Below, one piece after another: positions 26,829-35,189 of a DNA stretch of 57,715 bases. The stretch spans positions 1 to 57,715 of the forward strand of contig CAYTCI010000017.1 in the NCBI GenBank assembly GCA_964436305.1, given 5' to 3'. Origin of the DNA: JAKPUX01 sp964436305. GTDB lineage: Bacteria > Zhuqueibacterota > Zhuqueibacteria > Residuimicrobiales > Residuimicrobiaceae. The position numbers and the translations under genes were made by a program. Every line of letters begins with the position of its first letter. Positions within the stretch are counted from its first letter, which is position 1. The notes under the pieces are model-generated. The model searched no databases and was not told the DNA's origin. It saw only the letters and a program-made list of their open reading frames with translations.

Positions 26829-29411
26829 TCAATCCTGCCAGGTGTCCCGCACGCTTTGCAGCCGCAATGCCGCCTGGACGCGTTCCGGCGTTAGCGTGGT
26901 GGCATAAAAAACCTCCCGGGGCTCGCCAGGCAGCAGATCGAAATAGTTGTCCGAGAAGAGGCCATCCGGATCGCCGCCTTGCAGGCAAAGGTTCTTGGCC
27001 AAAACCGGGCTGGTGAGGGTGATCCGGCAGCCGCCGGCTGCTGGCGTCACCGCCGTGTGCACCGTGGCAACCGGCAGCTGCAACGACTTGACCGGCGCGA
27101 AGTAGAGGATCTCACGAGCCAGCACGCTGCTGCCCTGACGCAGGATCAGGCGGAGCAGAGAGCTGCTGCGCTCCTGGCCGGCCAGCAGATCGGCCGCCGG
27201 CACAGCGAGGTAGACCTGGCTGCTGTTGGCGCCGATATGGAGCGGCTCGGTCCGGCGATAACCGGGACGGCCGTTGAAATCCATAACCTGCAGCTCGAGC
27301 ACGGCGTCGGCCGGCTTGAGCGAATCGGAGACCACGCGGATAGCCACCTCCCCCTTCTCCTCGGTCGCTGTGAGGAGAAAGGTGGCAAAAGCCTGGCGGG
27401 CGAAATAATGCAGCGCTTTCCAGCGTCCGTGATAGTCGATACTCGACCAGGAGGCCACCGGCCAGCAGTCGCCGATCTGCCAGTAGAGCGACCCCATACA
27501 GCGCGGCATCGCCGAGCGATGGGCCTGAATGGCCTGCTTGACGCCCTCCGCCTGCAGTACCTGGCTGAGATAGAGATAGCTGTCAAAATCCCGCGGCAGC
27601 CGGTAGTCGGCTTCCATATAGTGCTGGATCAAACGGTTGCCATACTCCTTGTCGCGCCGTTCATCGGACATGCAGCGCTGATGCGCCAGCATCACCGGCG
27701 AATGAAGTTCACGGTCCTCCGGCAGGGTAAAGCCCTCCACGGTGGTACGTTCGGGGTAGGACTGGAAACCATACTCGCTCATGAAGCGGCCGATGTTATC
27801 CCTGTAGGCGCTGAAGGGATGCTGATTGTGCCAAACACCCCAGTAGTGGACATCGCCCTCGTTGTAGGGGATGTTGTTGTACCCGGTGCAAGGACTGCCC
27901 GGGTGATAATAGCGGCCGGGATCCACGGCAGCGACCTCGGCGGGTATCACCTCGTCGAAGAGATGGTGCATCTGGCTTTCGTAGAGCGCCTGGACCTCCG
28001 GCGAATAGGCGTCGCGCCAGCCCCAGCCGTACCAGGAGATCTGATTCTCGTTGTTGCCGCACCAGAGGGCGATGCAGGGATGATTGCGCAGACGCCGGAT
28101 GTTGTCGCGCAGCTCGGCACGGAGGTTGTCGAGAAAAGCCGCGTCATCGGGGTACATGGCGCAGGCGAACATCAGGTCGTGCCAGATCAGGATGCCGTAT
28201 TCATCGCAGAGGTCGTAAAAAGCGTCCTCTTCATAGAGGCCGCCGCCCCAGATCCGCAGCATGTTCATGTGCGCATCGCGCGCCGCGCCGAGGAGCTGCT
28301 GATACCGCTCCCGCGTCACCCGGTTCTGAAAGTTGTCCTGGGGGATGTAATTCGCCCCTTTCATGAAAACCGGCACGCCATTGAGCTCGACATAGAACGA
28401 ACGGCCCCAGCGGTCTTTCTCGCGCACGATGCGCAGGCTGCGCAACCCGATGCGCTGCCGCTTCTCCTGGAGCGCCGCCCCCTTGCCGGCGGTGGATGCC
28501 GCGCGTCCGGTGAGGGTATAGAGGTAGGGTTCACCGAGGCCGTTGCTCCACCAGCGCCGGGGATGCTTGATGACAAACTCGAGCTTGACCGTCTGGCGGC
28601 CGGCCGCCAGTGCAACCTCCCGGCTGGCCAGGGCCTTCTCCCCGAGCAGCAGGGCCAGCTTGACCGGCTGCGGCCGTTCCGCCTCGAGCGTGTACTCGGC
28701 GGTCAACCGGGACTCGCGGTCATTGAGGAGTTTTTGACGGATCTGCAGATCTTCGAGGCGAAAGCTGTCCCAGGCCTCGAGCCGGATCGGCCGCCAGATG
28801 CCGCAAGTGATCAGCCGCGGGCCCCAGTCCCAGCCATAATGGAAGCCGGCTTTGCGGGAGTACATGTTGATCTTGACATCGGACTGATCGTTATTGGCAT
28901 AGGCTGCCAGCCGGAAAGGCGCCGCTTGCCATTTGGGGAGATTTTCGGCGAATACCGAACGGAACTGCACCTCAAGGGTGTTCTCGCCGGGGAGGAGAAA
29001 GGGTTTGACATCGATCCGCCAGGTGCGAAACATATTATCCGTGCGCAGGAGTTCCTTGCCATTGAGCAGCAGGGTGGCATAGGTGTCGAGCCCTTCACAA
29101 ACCAGCTCGATCCGCTCGCGCGCGAGCAGCCGATCATGGGTGGTGAAGCGCGTGCGATAGCGCCACTCCTTCTCGCCCACCCACTGGACGAACTTTTCGT
29201 TGACGCGATAATGAGGATCGGGGATGAGCCCCTGGCGCAGCAGGTCGGTGTGCACGCATCCCGGCACCTCGGCCGGCAGCCAGGAGGTCTGGTCCCCATC
29301 CGGGCTGAAAAACCAGCCGGAATGGAGATCCTGACGGATCACCTGTCCCAAGGCCGCGGCCGTCAGCATCAGTATCCCCGCAAGCAGGCAACCAAACACT
29401 CTTTCCTTCAT
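26829..29411 (-). CDS. Exported GH2 beta-mannosidase
   Basis: 860 aa with a clear signal peptide (1-23), so it works in the periplasm or outside. It has the GH2 sugar-binding, Ig-like and TIM-barrel order. The mannosidase hallmark WDWGPRLI.CGIWRP is at about 194-209, the acid/base is Glu455 in ALWCGNNEN, and the nucleophile Glu546 in MSEYGFQSYPE. The reaction is release of mannose from the non-reducing end of manno-oligosaccharides. Its ATG overlaps the stop of the GH130 gene (ATGA), so translation is coupled. This gives a hydrolytic route in addition to the cytoplasmic phosphorolytic route. Confidence 0.94.
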   Translation of the reverse strand: MKERVFGCLLAGILMLTAAALGQVIRQDLHSGWFFSPDGDQTSWLPAEVPGCVHTDLLRQGLIPDPHYRVNEKFVQWVGEKEWRYRTRFTTHDRLLARERIELVCEGLDTYATLLLNGKELLRTDNMFRTWRIDVKPFLLPGENTLEVQFRSVFAENLPKWQAAPFRLAAYANNDQSDVKINMYSRKAGFHYGWDWGPRLITCGIWRPIRLEAWDSFRLEDLQIRQKLLNDRESRLTAEYTLEAERPQPVKLALLLGEKALASREVALAAGRQTVKLEFVIKHPRRWWSNGLGEPYLYTLTGRAASTAGKGAALQEKRQRIGLRSLRIVREKDRWGRSFYVELNGVPVFMKGANYIPQDNFQNRVTRERYQQLLGAARDAHMNMLRIWGGGLYEEDAFYDLCDEYGILIWHDLMFACAMYPDDAAFLDNLRAELRDNIRRLRNHPCIALWCGNNENQISWYGWGWRDAYSPEVQALYESQMHHLFDEVIPAEVAAVDPGRYYHPGSPCTGYNNIPYNEGDVHYWGVWHNQHPFSAYRDNIGRFMSEYGFQSYPERTTVEGFTLPEDRELHSPVMLAHQRCMSDERRDKEYGNRLIQHYMEADYRLPRDFDSYLYLSQVLQAEGVKQAIQAHRSAMPRCMGSLYWQIGDCWPVASWSSIDYHGRWKALHYFARQAFATFLLTATEEKGEVAIRVVSDSLKPADAVLELQVMDFNGRPGYRRTEPLHIGANSSQVYLAVPAADLLAGQERSSSLLRLILRQGSSVLAREILYFAPVKSLQLPVATVHTAVTPAAGGCRITLTSPVLAKNLCLQGGDPDGLFSDNYFDLLPGEPREVFYATTLTPERVQAALRLQSVRDTWQD

Positions 29412-30604
29412 TGTCCCCCCTCCTTGCGCAGGAAGGCGAGATTGCGGCTGATCAGCTCGTTACGCTGGGCGACGCAGGCTGCCGAGCGCAAGGGATCGGG
29501 CGGGGTATGGCGCACATAATCGACCAGCCGTTCCACCGAGCTGACCGCCACGTGCAGGCGGGTATCGGAGGAGGCGTAGTAGATCAGGACCTCGCCGTTC
29601 TCGCGCGCCACCCAGCCATTGGAAAAGACCACATTCGAGACATCCCCGATGCGCTCCTCAGCCTGGGGCGCGATGAAATAGCCGCCCGGGGCATGGAGCA
29701 CCTTGTCGGGCTGCTGCAGATCGGTCATGAAGAGATAGAGCACATAGCGGAGCCCGGCAGCACAGCCGCGCACGCCGTGGGCCAGTTGCAGCCAGCCGTA
29801 CGGGGTCTTTATCGGGGCGGGTCCCAATCCGTTCTTGGACTCCTTGATGGTGTGGTAGAGACGTTCGTCGATGATGTGCTCCTCCCCGATGACCGGGTCG
29901 GTGATATCCTTGCACAGCGCCCAGCCGATGCCGCCGCCGCTGCCGGCGGAGATAAAGTCATCCTGCGGGCGGGTGTAGAAGGCATAGCAGCCGTCGATGA
30001 ATTCCGGATGGAGCACGACATTGCGCTGCTGCGGCGAGCGGCTCTTGAGATCGGGCAGGCGCTCCCAGCTCTTCAGATCCCGGGTGCGGGCGATGCCCGC
30101 CTGGGCTACCGCCGAGGAGAGATCACCGGGAGGCGCGTCGGGATCCTTGCGTTCGGTGCAAAAGATGCCATAGATCCAGCCATCCTCGTGCTTGACCAGG
30201 CGCATATCATAGACATTAATGTCCGGGTCCTCGGTTTCGGGCATGGTCACCGGGTAATTCCAGAAGCGGAACCGATCGATGCCATTGGGGCTCTCGGCGA
30301 CGGCAAAAAAGGATTTGCGGTCCCAGCCCTCGACGCGGGCCATGACCAGGATCTTGCCGTCGAGTTCGATCGCTCCGGCATTGAAGGCGGCATTGATGCC
30401 GAGCCGCTCCATCAGGAAGGGATTGCGAGCGGGATCGAGGTCATAGCGCCAGAAGAGCGGTGTGTGGCCTGCTGTGAGTACCGGATGGGTATAGCGCTGA
30501 TAGATGCCATTATGCCAGGGCAGGGGTTTGTTGGGGCGGTTGAGATAGGCCTCGTGCTCCCGGTTCAGGTGCTCCAGGCGGTCGGCGAAGGATTCCGCTT
30601 GCAT
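29408..30604 (-). CDS. GH130 subfamily 1 phosphorylase (4-O-beta-D-mannosyl-D-glucose phosphorylase)
   Basis: 398 aa without signal peptide, so cytoplasmic. The start at 30604 has AAGGAG 7-8 nt upstream; the longer frame is spurious. Strings conserved in the mannosylglucose phosphorylase subfamily are present: HPVLTAGHTPLFWRYDL, DINVYDMRLVKHEDGW, PGDLSSAVAQAGIAR, SPQQRNVVLHPEF and AGSGGGIGWAL. It converts mannosyl-glucose plus phosphate into mannose-1-phosphate and glucose, conserving bond energy. The preceding gene encodes the epimerase that makes its substrate from mannobiose, the classic pair. The stop codon overlaps the GH2 start. Confidence 0.92.
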   Translation of the reverse strand: MQAESFADRLEHLNREHEAYLNRPNKPLPWHNGIYQRYTHPVLTAGHTPLFWRYDLDPARNPFLMERLGINAAFNAGAIELDGKILVMARVEGWDRKSFFAVAESPNGIDRFRFWNYPVTMPETEDPDINVYDMRLVKHEDGWIYGIFCTERKDPDAPPGDLSSAVAQAGIARTRDLKSWERLPDLKSRSPQQRNVVLHPEFIDGCYAFYTRPQDDFISAGSGGGIGWALCKDITDPVIGEEHIIDERLYHTIKESKNGLGPAPIKTPYGWLQLAHGVRGCAAGLRYVLYLFMTDLQQPDKVLHAPGGYFIAPQAEERIGDVSNVVFSNGWVARENGEVLIYYASSDTRLHVAVSSVERLVDYVRHTPPDPLRSAACVAQRNELISRNLAFLRKEGGQ

Positions 30605-30641
30605 GGTCGACTCCTTGATATTAAATCCAGGCGGGTATGGT

Positions 30642-31841
30642 TCAGCATTGTTTGACGCGCCGCACCAGCTCAAGACAGGCGCGGCTGTTATGATAGGGGC
30701 ATTTCCATTCGGAAATTTTGTGCTGTTGCAGATCCACCAGACGCTCGGCATTCACTTTGTAATGCCATTCGCCGAAAGTGCGGTCATAGAGACAATTTTC
30801 AATGAAATCCCAGGCGTGGACGGCGGCGCTGAGGAATTCCGGCCGGCCGCTGTTCTGGTAGGCATTGGCAAACCCGACCACGGCCTCGGATTGCACCCAC
30901 CAATGCACCTCGGGGTCGACGTGCGCCCCCTCGCGTTCATAGCCGAGCCCGCCATCGGCAGCCACTCCCTCTGCCAGCACGGCGGACGCCATCGCCACAC
31001 TGATCTTCTGGCATTTGCGCGTCAGCACCGGATCGCCAAGGGTATGCGCCGCCTCATCGAGCAGCCAACTGGTCTCGATGTCATGGCCATAGGAGACCTT
31101 GGCCGATTTGGGCTGCCACTTTTCGTCGAAAAAGAGGATCAGGTGGTGGCTGTGGGGATCGATGATATGATCGAGAAAATTATTGACGAGCTGGACCAGG
31201 CGCTCCCGCAGTCCAGCGTCGGGCCAGACGCGGAAAAGCTGAGTATAGGCTTCGAGCAGGTGGAGGTGGGTGTTCATCGACTTCTTTTCATTCATATCCA
31301 CGGCGCTGAGGCGGAGATCCTGGGCGGGCGACCAGTCACGGTTGGCGCTTTCGAGATAGCCGGTGTTGGTCTGGTCATAGTTGTGCTGTTCGATCAGCCG
31401 GTAGATAGCGAGCGCTCGATCAAGCGCTTCCTGCTCACCGCTGGCGAGATGGTATTCGGTCAGGCTGTAGAGGGCAAAGGCCTGACCGTAGATCTTTTTG
31501 CTGTCATCGAGGGGCGCATTGTTCTCATCCAGCATCCAGAACATACCGCCGTATTGGGGATCGGTGAAAAAGGTGGTCAATTCATGCCAGGCGCGACGGG
31601 CCATGCCGAGGTAGACCGGACTCTGGTACTGGCGGAAGGCGGCCGAGAAGGTCCAGAGGATGCGGGCGTTGAGGATCAGACCCTTGGGGGCGCGTTCGTG
31701 GATCAGGAGGTCGGGCGTGACCCGCGCCCAGAAGCCGCCATGCTCCCGGTCCGGCGCCTCCTCCAGCCAGAAGGGCAGGATATCGCTCAGCAGTTCCCGC
31801 TCGGCGCGTTCCGCCAGCTGCTTGCAGGTCTCACTGGCCAT
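30642..31841 (-). CDS. AGE-family cellobiose/mannobiose 2-epimerase
   Basis: 399 aa, no signal peptide, (alpha/alpha)6-barrel family. Diagnostic blocks are KGLILNARILWTFSA (53-67), KKIYGQAFALY, MNTHLHLLEAYT (189-200), YGHDIETSWLL with His253 and Glu256, and CPYHNSRACLEL with His384. The two histidines fit the acid/base pair known in cellobiose 2-epimerases. In this context the natural reaction is probably mannobiose to mannosyl-glucose, feeding the GH130 phosphorylase 37 bp downstream. The start overlaps the end of the GH5-like gene by 11 bp and has only a weak ribosome-binding site, which suggests translational coupling. Confidence 0.93.
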   Translation of the reverse strand: MASETCKQLAERAERELLSDILPFWLEEAPDREHGGFWARVTPDLLIHERAPKGLILNARILWTFSAAFRQYQSPVYLGMARRAWHELTTFFTDPQYGGMFWMLDENNAPLDDSKKIYGQAFALYSLTEYHLASGEQEALDRALAIYRLIEQHNYDQTNTGYLESANRDWSPAQDLRLSAVDMNEKKSMNTHLHLLEAYTQLFRVWPDAGLRERLVQLVNNFLDHIIDPHSHHLILFFDEKWQPKSAKVSYGHDIETSWLLDEAAHTLGDPVLTRKCQKISVAMASAVLAEGVAADGGLGYEREGAHVDPEVHWWVQSEAVVGFANAYQNSGRPEFLSAAVHAWDFIENCLYDRTFGEWHYKVNAERLVDLQQHKISEWKCPYHNSRACLELVRRVKQC

Positions 31842-33669
31842 AGGTCAATTCGGCCCGTCCCAGCTGGGCCTCTCCCATAAAGTCGATCTTGACAAAATGG
31901 ATCCCGGCCGGGATGGCCAGCTGGGTGAAGAGCAGCGGCCGGAGATAGTCATAGTCGGCGGCGCCGAAGAAGAAATCCCGGGTGGTCATCTCGACCGGCG
32001 CATAATCGCCGCCATCGGTCGAAAGGCTGACCGTGATGCTCTTGTCCGCTGTTTTGGCAAAGAGGTAGAGTTTGATCGACTGCAGGGTTCCAGGCAGATA
32101 ATAGACGATCTGGGCGCCCTCTTTGCCGGCCAGGCGATGGGCATCCTCCTTGAAGGCGCGGGAATTATCGTTCTGCATGGTCAGATCGCCCTTGCGGCTG
32201 AAGGCGACCGCGAAATTCCAGCATTCATCGACCAGGGTCTTGTGCCGCACGCTGATCGGCCCGATCACGTTCGAGGGTGCAGAGAGGCCGGCCGCGTTGC
32301 GCGCGCGCACGCGGTAAAACCAGGTCGATCCGATCGCGGCGCCGGTGTCGTTGAAAAGCGGTTTGTGCGCCACCTCGGCATCGGAGAGGTTATAGCCAAT
32401 CTGTTTCCATGGGCCCTGGCGCGAGGAGGCGCGCTCGACATCATAGCCGGAGGCCCCGACTGAGCCCTGCCAGGCCAGGCGCGCTGGATCGTCGCACGGC
32501 AGCAGCTGTGGCGGCCGGGGCGGGAGCAGGGTTGGCGGGGTCTTGCCGCGGATGGCCCAGGCGCGCTCGTGCAGCAGCTGCATCACCTCGCGCTCGGCAT
32601 AGTTCTCGCCCGAGGTGAAGCCGGGCCAGTGGTAGGCCTTGTAGAAATAGCCGCCCAGGCCGGGTTCGGAATGCCAGTAAAATCCGCCCTCACGGCTGTG
32701 AAACCGCAGGCTCCAGATCAGCGCCCCGCAGATGCCGGGATGGACCGCCACCTCGTCCAGCACGGCCTCCACCCCGGTGCGGCCAAGGAAGCCGAACTCG
32801 CCGACCAGATAGGGCTTTTTTCCCCTGGCCCTGGCTGCACTCTCACGGATGATGCGGACCATATCCCGCGGATCGCGCTCGTAGTGGTGGGTGGTGATGA
32901 TATCGGTATAGGGATTGGCGATGGTCTCCTCGCGCAATCCATAGCCGGTGAATCCATCGAGCAGCAGATGGTTCTTGTCGAGGGACTTGATATAGGCCGC
33001 CATCTCGAGCACCCAGTCATTGGGGCTGGCCAGCTCGTTGCCGGTCTCCCAGGCGAGGATCGCCTTTTCATCCCGATAGGTCACCCCGGTCAGGGTGTTG
33101 CGGCGGTTGAGGATATAGGCGATGGTCTGCTTGAAATCGGCTTTGATCTGGGGATCGCTCCAGAAATCGTCGGCCTTTTTGCCGCGGAAGGCGGCGTATT
33201 CGGCGCGTCCGCCCATCCAGGGCCAGTTGTCGACAAAGGGAATGATGACCCGCACCCCGACCTCGTTGGCGGTGGCGAGCACCTGGTCGAGGGCACGGAA
33301 GGCCTCTTCGTTGAACTGGCCCGGCCCGAGGACGTAGCGGGGAATGTCCGGCGTATCATCCGCACGGCGTACCGAGATGACGTACATGCGGGTCACCATC
33401 CCTCCCATCGCCCGGATCGACTCGAGGGCGTCACGGATCTCAAAGGCATCCGGCATCCGCCAGACATTGGTCTCCTCGAACGCCATATAGTCTTCGACGC
33501 AGTGCAGATTGGGAATGTTGCAGGAGACAAAGCGCAGCGGCTGCGGACCGTCCATCAGGCGGTCGCCGGCGACGGTGACGAAATGGGTGAAAACCGAGGG
33601 AGCGGCCCAGGCCGTTGCCGCAAGCAGGGAGATCAATAGCGCGAGGGCGCCATAACGCAAAACCTTCAT
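31831..33669 (-). CDS. Secreted GH5-like mannanase/mannosidase with FN3 domain
   Basis: 612 aa. Signal peptide 1-23; clan A TIM barrel about 30-370 with acid/base Glu212 (WETGNELASP) and nucleophile Glu291 (YLVGEFGFLG). A fibronectin type III domain follows (about 380-470, ending in YRVRARNAAGLSAPSNV), then a jelly-roll-like C-terminal domain (about 475-612). It lacks the PNPFNP sorting domain. The fold and active-site layout match GH5-type mannanases, but the sequence is clearly different from the GH5_7 enzyme at 19738, so the subfamily and exact cleavage mode remain open. It begins the run of metabolic genes GH5-AGE-GH130-GH2. Confidence 0.83.
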   Translation of the reverse strand: MKVLRYGALALLISLLAATAWAAPSVFTHFVTVAGDRLMDGPQPLRFVSCNIPNLHCVEDYMAFEETNVWRMPDAFEIRDALESIRAMGGMVTRMYVISVRRADDTPDIPRYVLGPGQFNEEAFRALDQVLATANEVGVRVIIPFVDNWPWMGGRAEYAAFRGKKADDFWSDPQIKADFKQTIAYILNRRNTLTGVTYRDEKAILAWETGNELASPNDWVLEMAAYIKSLDKNHLLLDGFTGYGLREETIANPYTDIITTHHYERDPRDMVRIIRESAARARGKKPYLVGEFGFLGRTGVEAVLDEVAVHPGICGALIWSLRFHSREGGFYWHSEPGLGGYFYKAYHWPGFTSGENYAEREVMQLLHERAWAIRGKTPPTLLPPRPPQLLPCDDPARLAWQGSVGASGYDVERASSRQGPWKQIGYNLSDAEVAHKPLFNDTGAAIGSTWFYRVRARNAAGLSAPSNVIGPISVRHKTLVDECWNFAVAFSRKGDLTMQNDNSRAFKEDAHRLAGKEGAQIVYYLPGTLQSIKLYLFAKTADKSITVSLSTDGGDYAPVEMTTRDFFFGAADYDYLRPLLFTQLAIPAGIHFVKIDFMGEAQLGRAELTYGQ

Positions 33670-33694
33670 TCCGGACTCCTGTCTTGATTATTGC

Positions 33695-35101
33695 TTATTG
33701 CTGCTTCACCACCGCATCATACCAGGCATGGATCGGTGCGCTGTTCTTTTCGATTCGCACCTGGCCGCGCAGCTGCTGCAGATGCGACTGCAGGGTCACC
33801 GTCCGTTTGGCCATCAGCGCATCGCGGCGGGTCAGATCGGCGGCCTCCCTCGTATTCAGTTCCGGGTTGCGGCCAAAGTGTTCGGCAAGATAACGCTGCA
33901 GGTCGGTGCTGTCCACCCGGACCTCCGCCAGCAGGCTGCGTCTGCGTGCCATCTGCAGATGGTTCTGTTCGAAAAGGGCGGTGCGGAGGCGCACCTGCGG
34001 CGCGCGCTCCAGGCCCATCTCGCGCGCCTCCCGGGTCAAGGCGCGATCCCGCAAGACATAATCGAGCGCGGTCTTGAGGCTGCGGTGCGCCGCATGGTAA
34101 GGCACATAATTGAGCGCGGCGATGAACTCGCCGATGGTCAGGATCTCGCCGTCGAGGCTGGCCAGGGGTTCCCGGCGCTGCTGCCAGAGCGAGGATTCGA
34201 TCTGGCCCATCTCCGCCTCGTTGAGCTGCTCAGGACGGAGCTGGTCGGCCGTCGACGGCTGCCGCTTCAGGATCACCCCCAGCCGCTCGCCAACTGCCCG
34301 CAAGGCACCGGGATAGACGCGGATCTTTTTATCCCGCATCAGACTGCCGACATAGGCCAGAGCGGCCTTGTCACCCAGCTTTTGTTCAAGGAGCGTCCGG
34401 GCATTGCGGCGCTGCAGTTGATATTGCGCCTCCGTCAGGAGCGGAGTCTTGCGCCAGTCGGTCACCTTGAGGATATGCCAGCCGTAGCTGGAGGCTGCCG
34501 GCTGTGAGGGGGTGTTCAGGGGCAAGGCGAAAGCCACATTGGCCAGATCATATTCCATCTGCTCCCAGGCGACCCAGCCGAGATCCCCGCCGCTTTGCGC
34601 CAGCCGGAGGTCGTCGAAGGTGCGCAATGCCAGGGTGTTCCACTCCGCCCCCTGCTGCAGCAGTGCGTAGAGCGAATCGGCGGCCGGCTTGCTGGCACAG
34701 AAGAGATGGCTGATGCGCCGCTCTTCGTTCATCCAGGCATAGGTGCGCTCCAGGTCGGTCTCCGAGATGTTGATCTTCGGCTTGATCACCTGCTGAAAGT
34801 GGAGATCGCGCAGCGCCTTGTCATGCAGGGCCGCCACCCGGTATTGCAGCCGTTCGTCACCGGCCATCCCCAGCTGCCGCGCCTCATGGGCCAGGAGGCG
34901 GCGGTCGATGAGCTCATCGAGAAACTGCTCGCGCAGATCATGCGAATCGAAGACATTCGGCTGCTTGATCACCTCCAGATAGGCGGTCTTGAACTCCTCG
35001 AGGGTGATGCGCTCCTTGCCGATGCGGGCCACCACCGGCTCTTTGCTGCTGCAGGCCAGCGAAAGAAGCAGAGCGAGTGGGGTGAACCAGTAGTGTTTCA
35101 A
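33695..35101 (-). CDS. PpiC/SurA-type peptidyl-prolyl isomerase lipoprotein
   Basis: 468 aa starting at TTG 35101 (TTGAAACACTAC), with GGAG about 8 nt upstream; no in-frame ATG fits the signal peptide. The lipobox LACS at about residues 14-17 predicts a lipoprotein. A SurA N-terminal-like helical region (about 20-110) precedes a parvulin-type rotamase domain (about 125-230, with SGGDLGWV and YGWHILKV). The remainder is helical. Such chaperones assist outer-membrane protein folding. Its position between the outer-membrane import genes and the glycosidases suggests a dedicated chaperone for the receptor or the large secreted enzymes (inference). Confidence 0.85.
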   Translation of the reverse strand: MKHYWFTPLALLLSLACSSKEPVVARIGKERITLEEFKTAYLEVIKQPNVFDSHDLREQFLDELIDRRLLAHEARQLGMAGDERLQYRVAALHDKALRDLHFQQVIKPKINISETDLERTYAWMNEERRISHLFCASKPAADSLYALLQQGAEWNTLALRTFDDLRLAQSGGDLGWVAWEQMEYDLANVAFALPLNTPSQPAASSYGWHILKVTDWRKTPLLTEAQYQLQRRNARTLLEQKLGDKAALAYVGSLMRDKKIRVYPGALRAVGERLGVILKRQPSTADQLRPEQLNEAEMGQIESSLWQQRREPLASLDGEILTIGEFIAALNYVPYHAAHRSLKTALDYVLRDRALTREAREMGLERAPQVRLRTALFEQNHLQMARRRSLLAEVRVDSTDLQRYLAEHFGRNPELNTREAADLTRRDALMAKRTVTLQSHLQQLRGQVRIEKNSAPIHAWYDAVVKQQ

Positions 35102-35189
35102 ATACCAGCTCCAGATAAAAGATGGCTCGCACAGGAGCGCAGAAGCGAACGTAAGATTGACGCCTCTGCCTCCCGGACGAGGGTTATCG

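Noticed and set aside
26979..29519. 846-codon plus-strand open frame opposite GH2
   Set aside because: The minus strand carries all GH2 catalytic motifs. The opposite frame shows no recognisable family.
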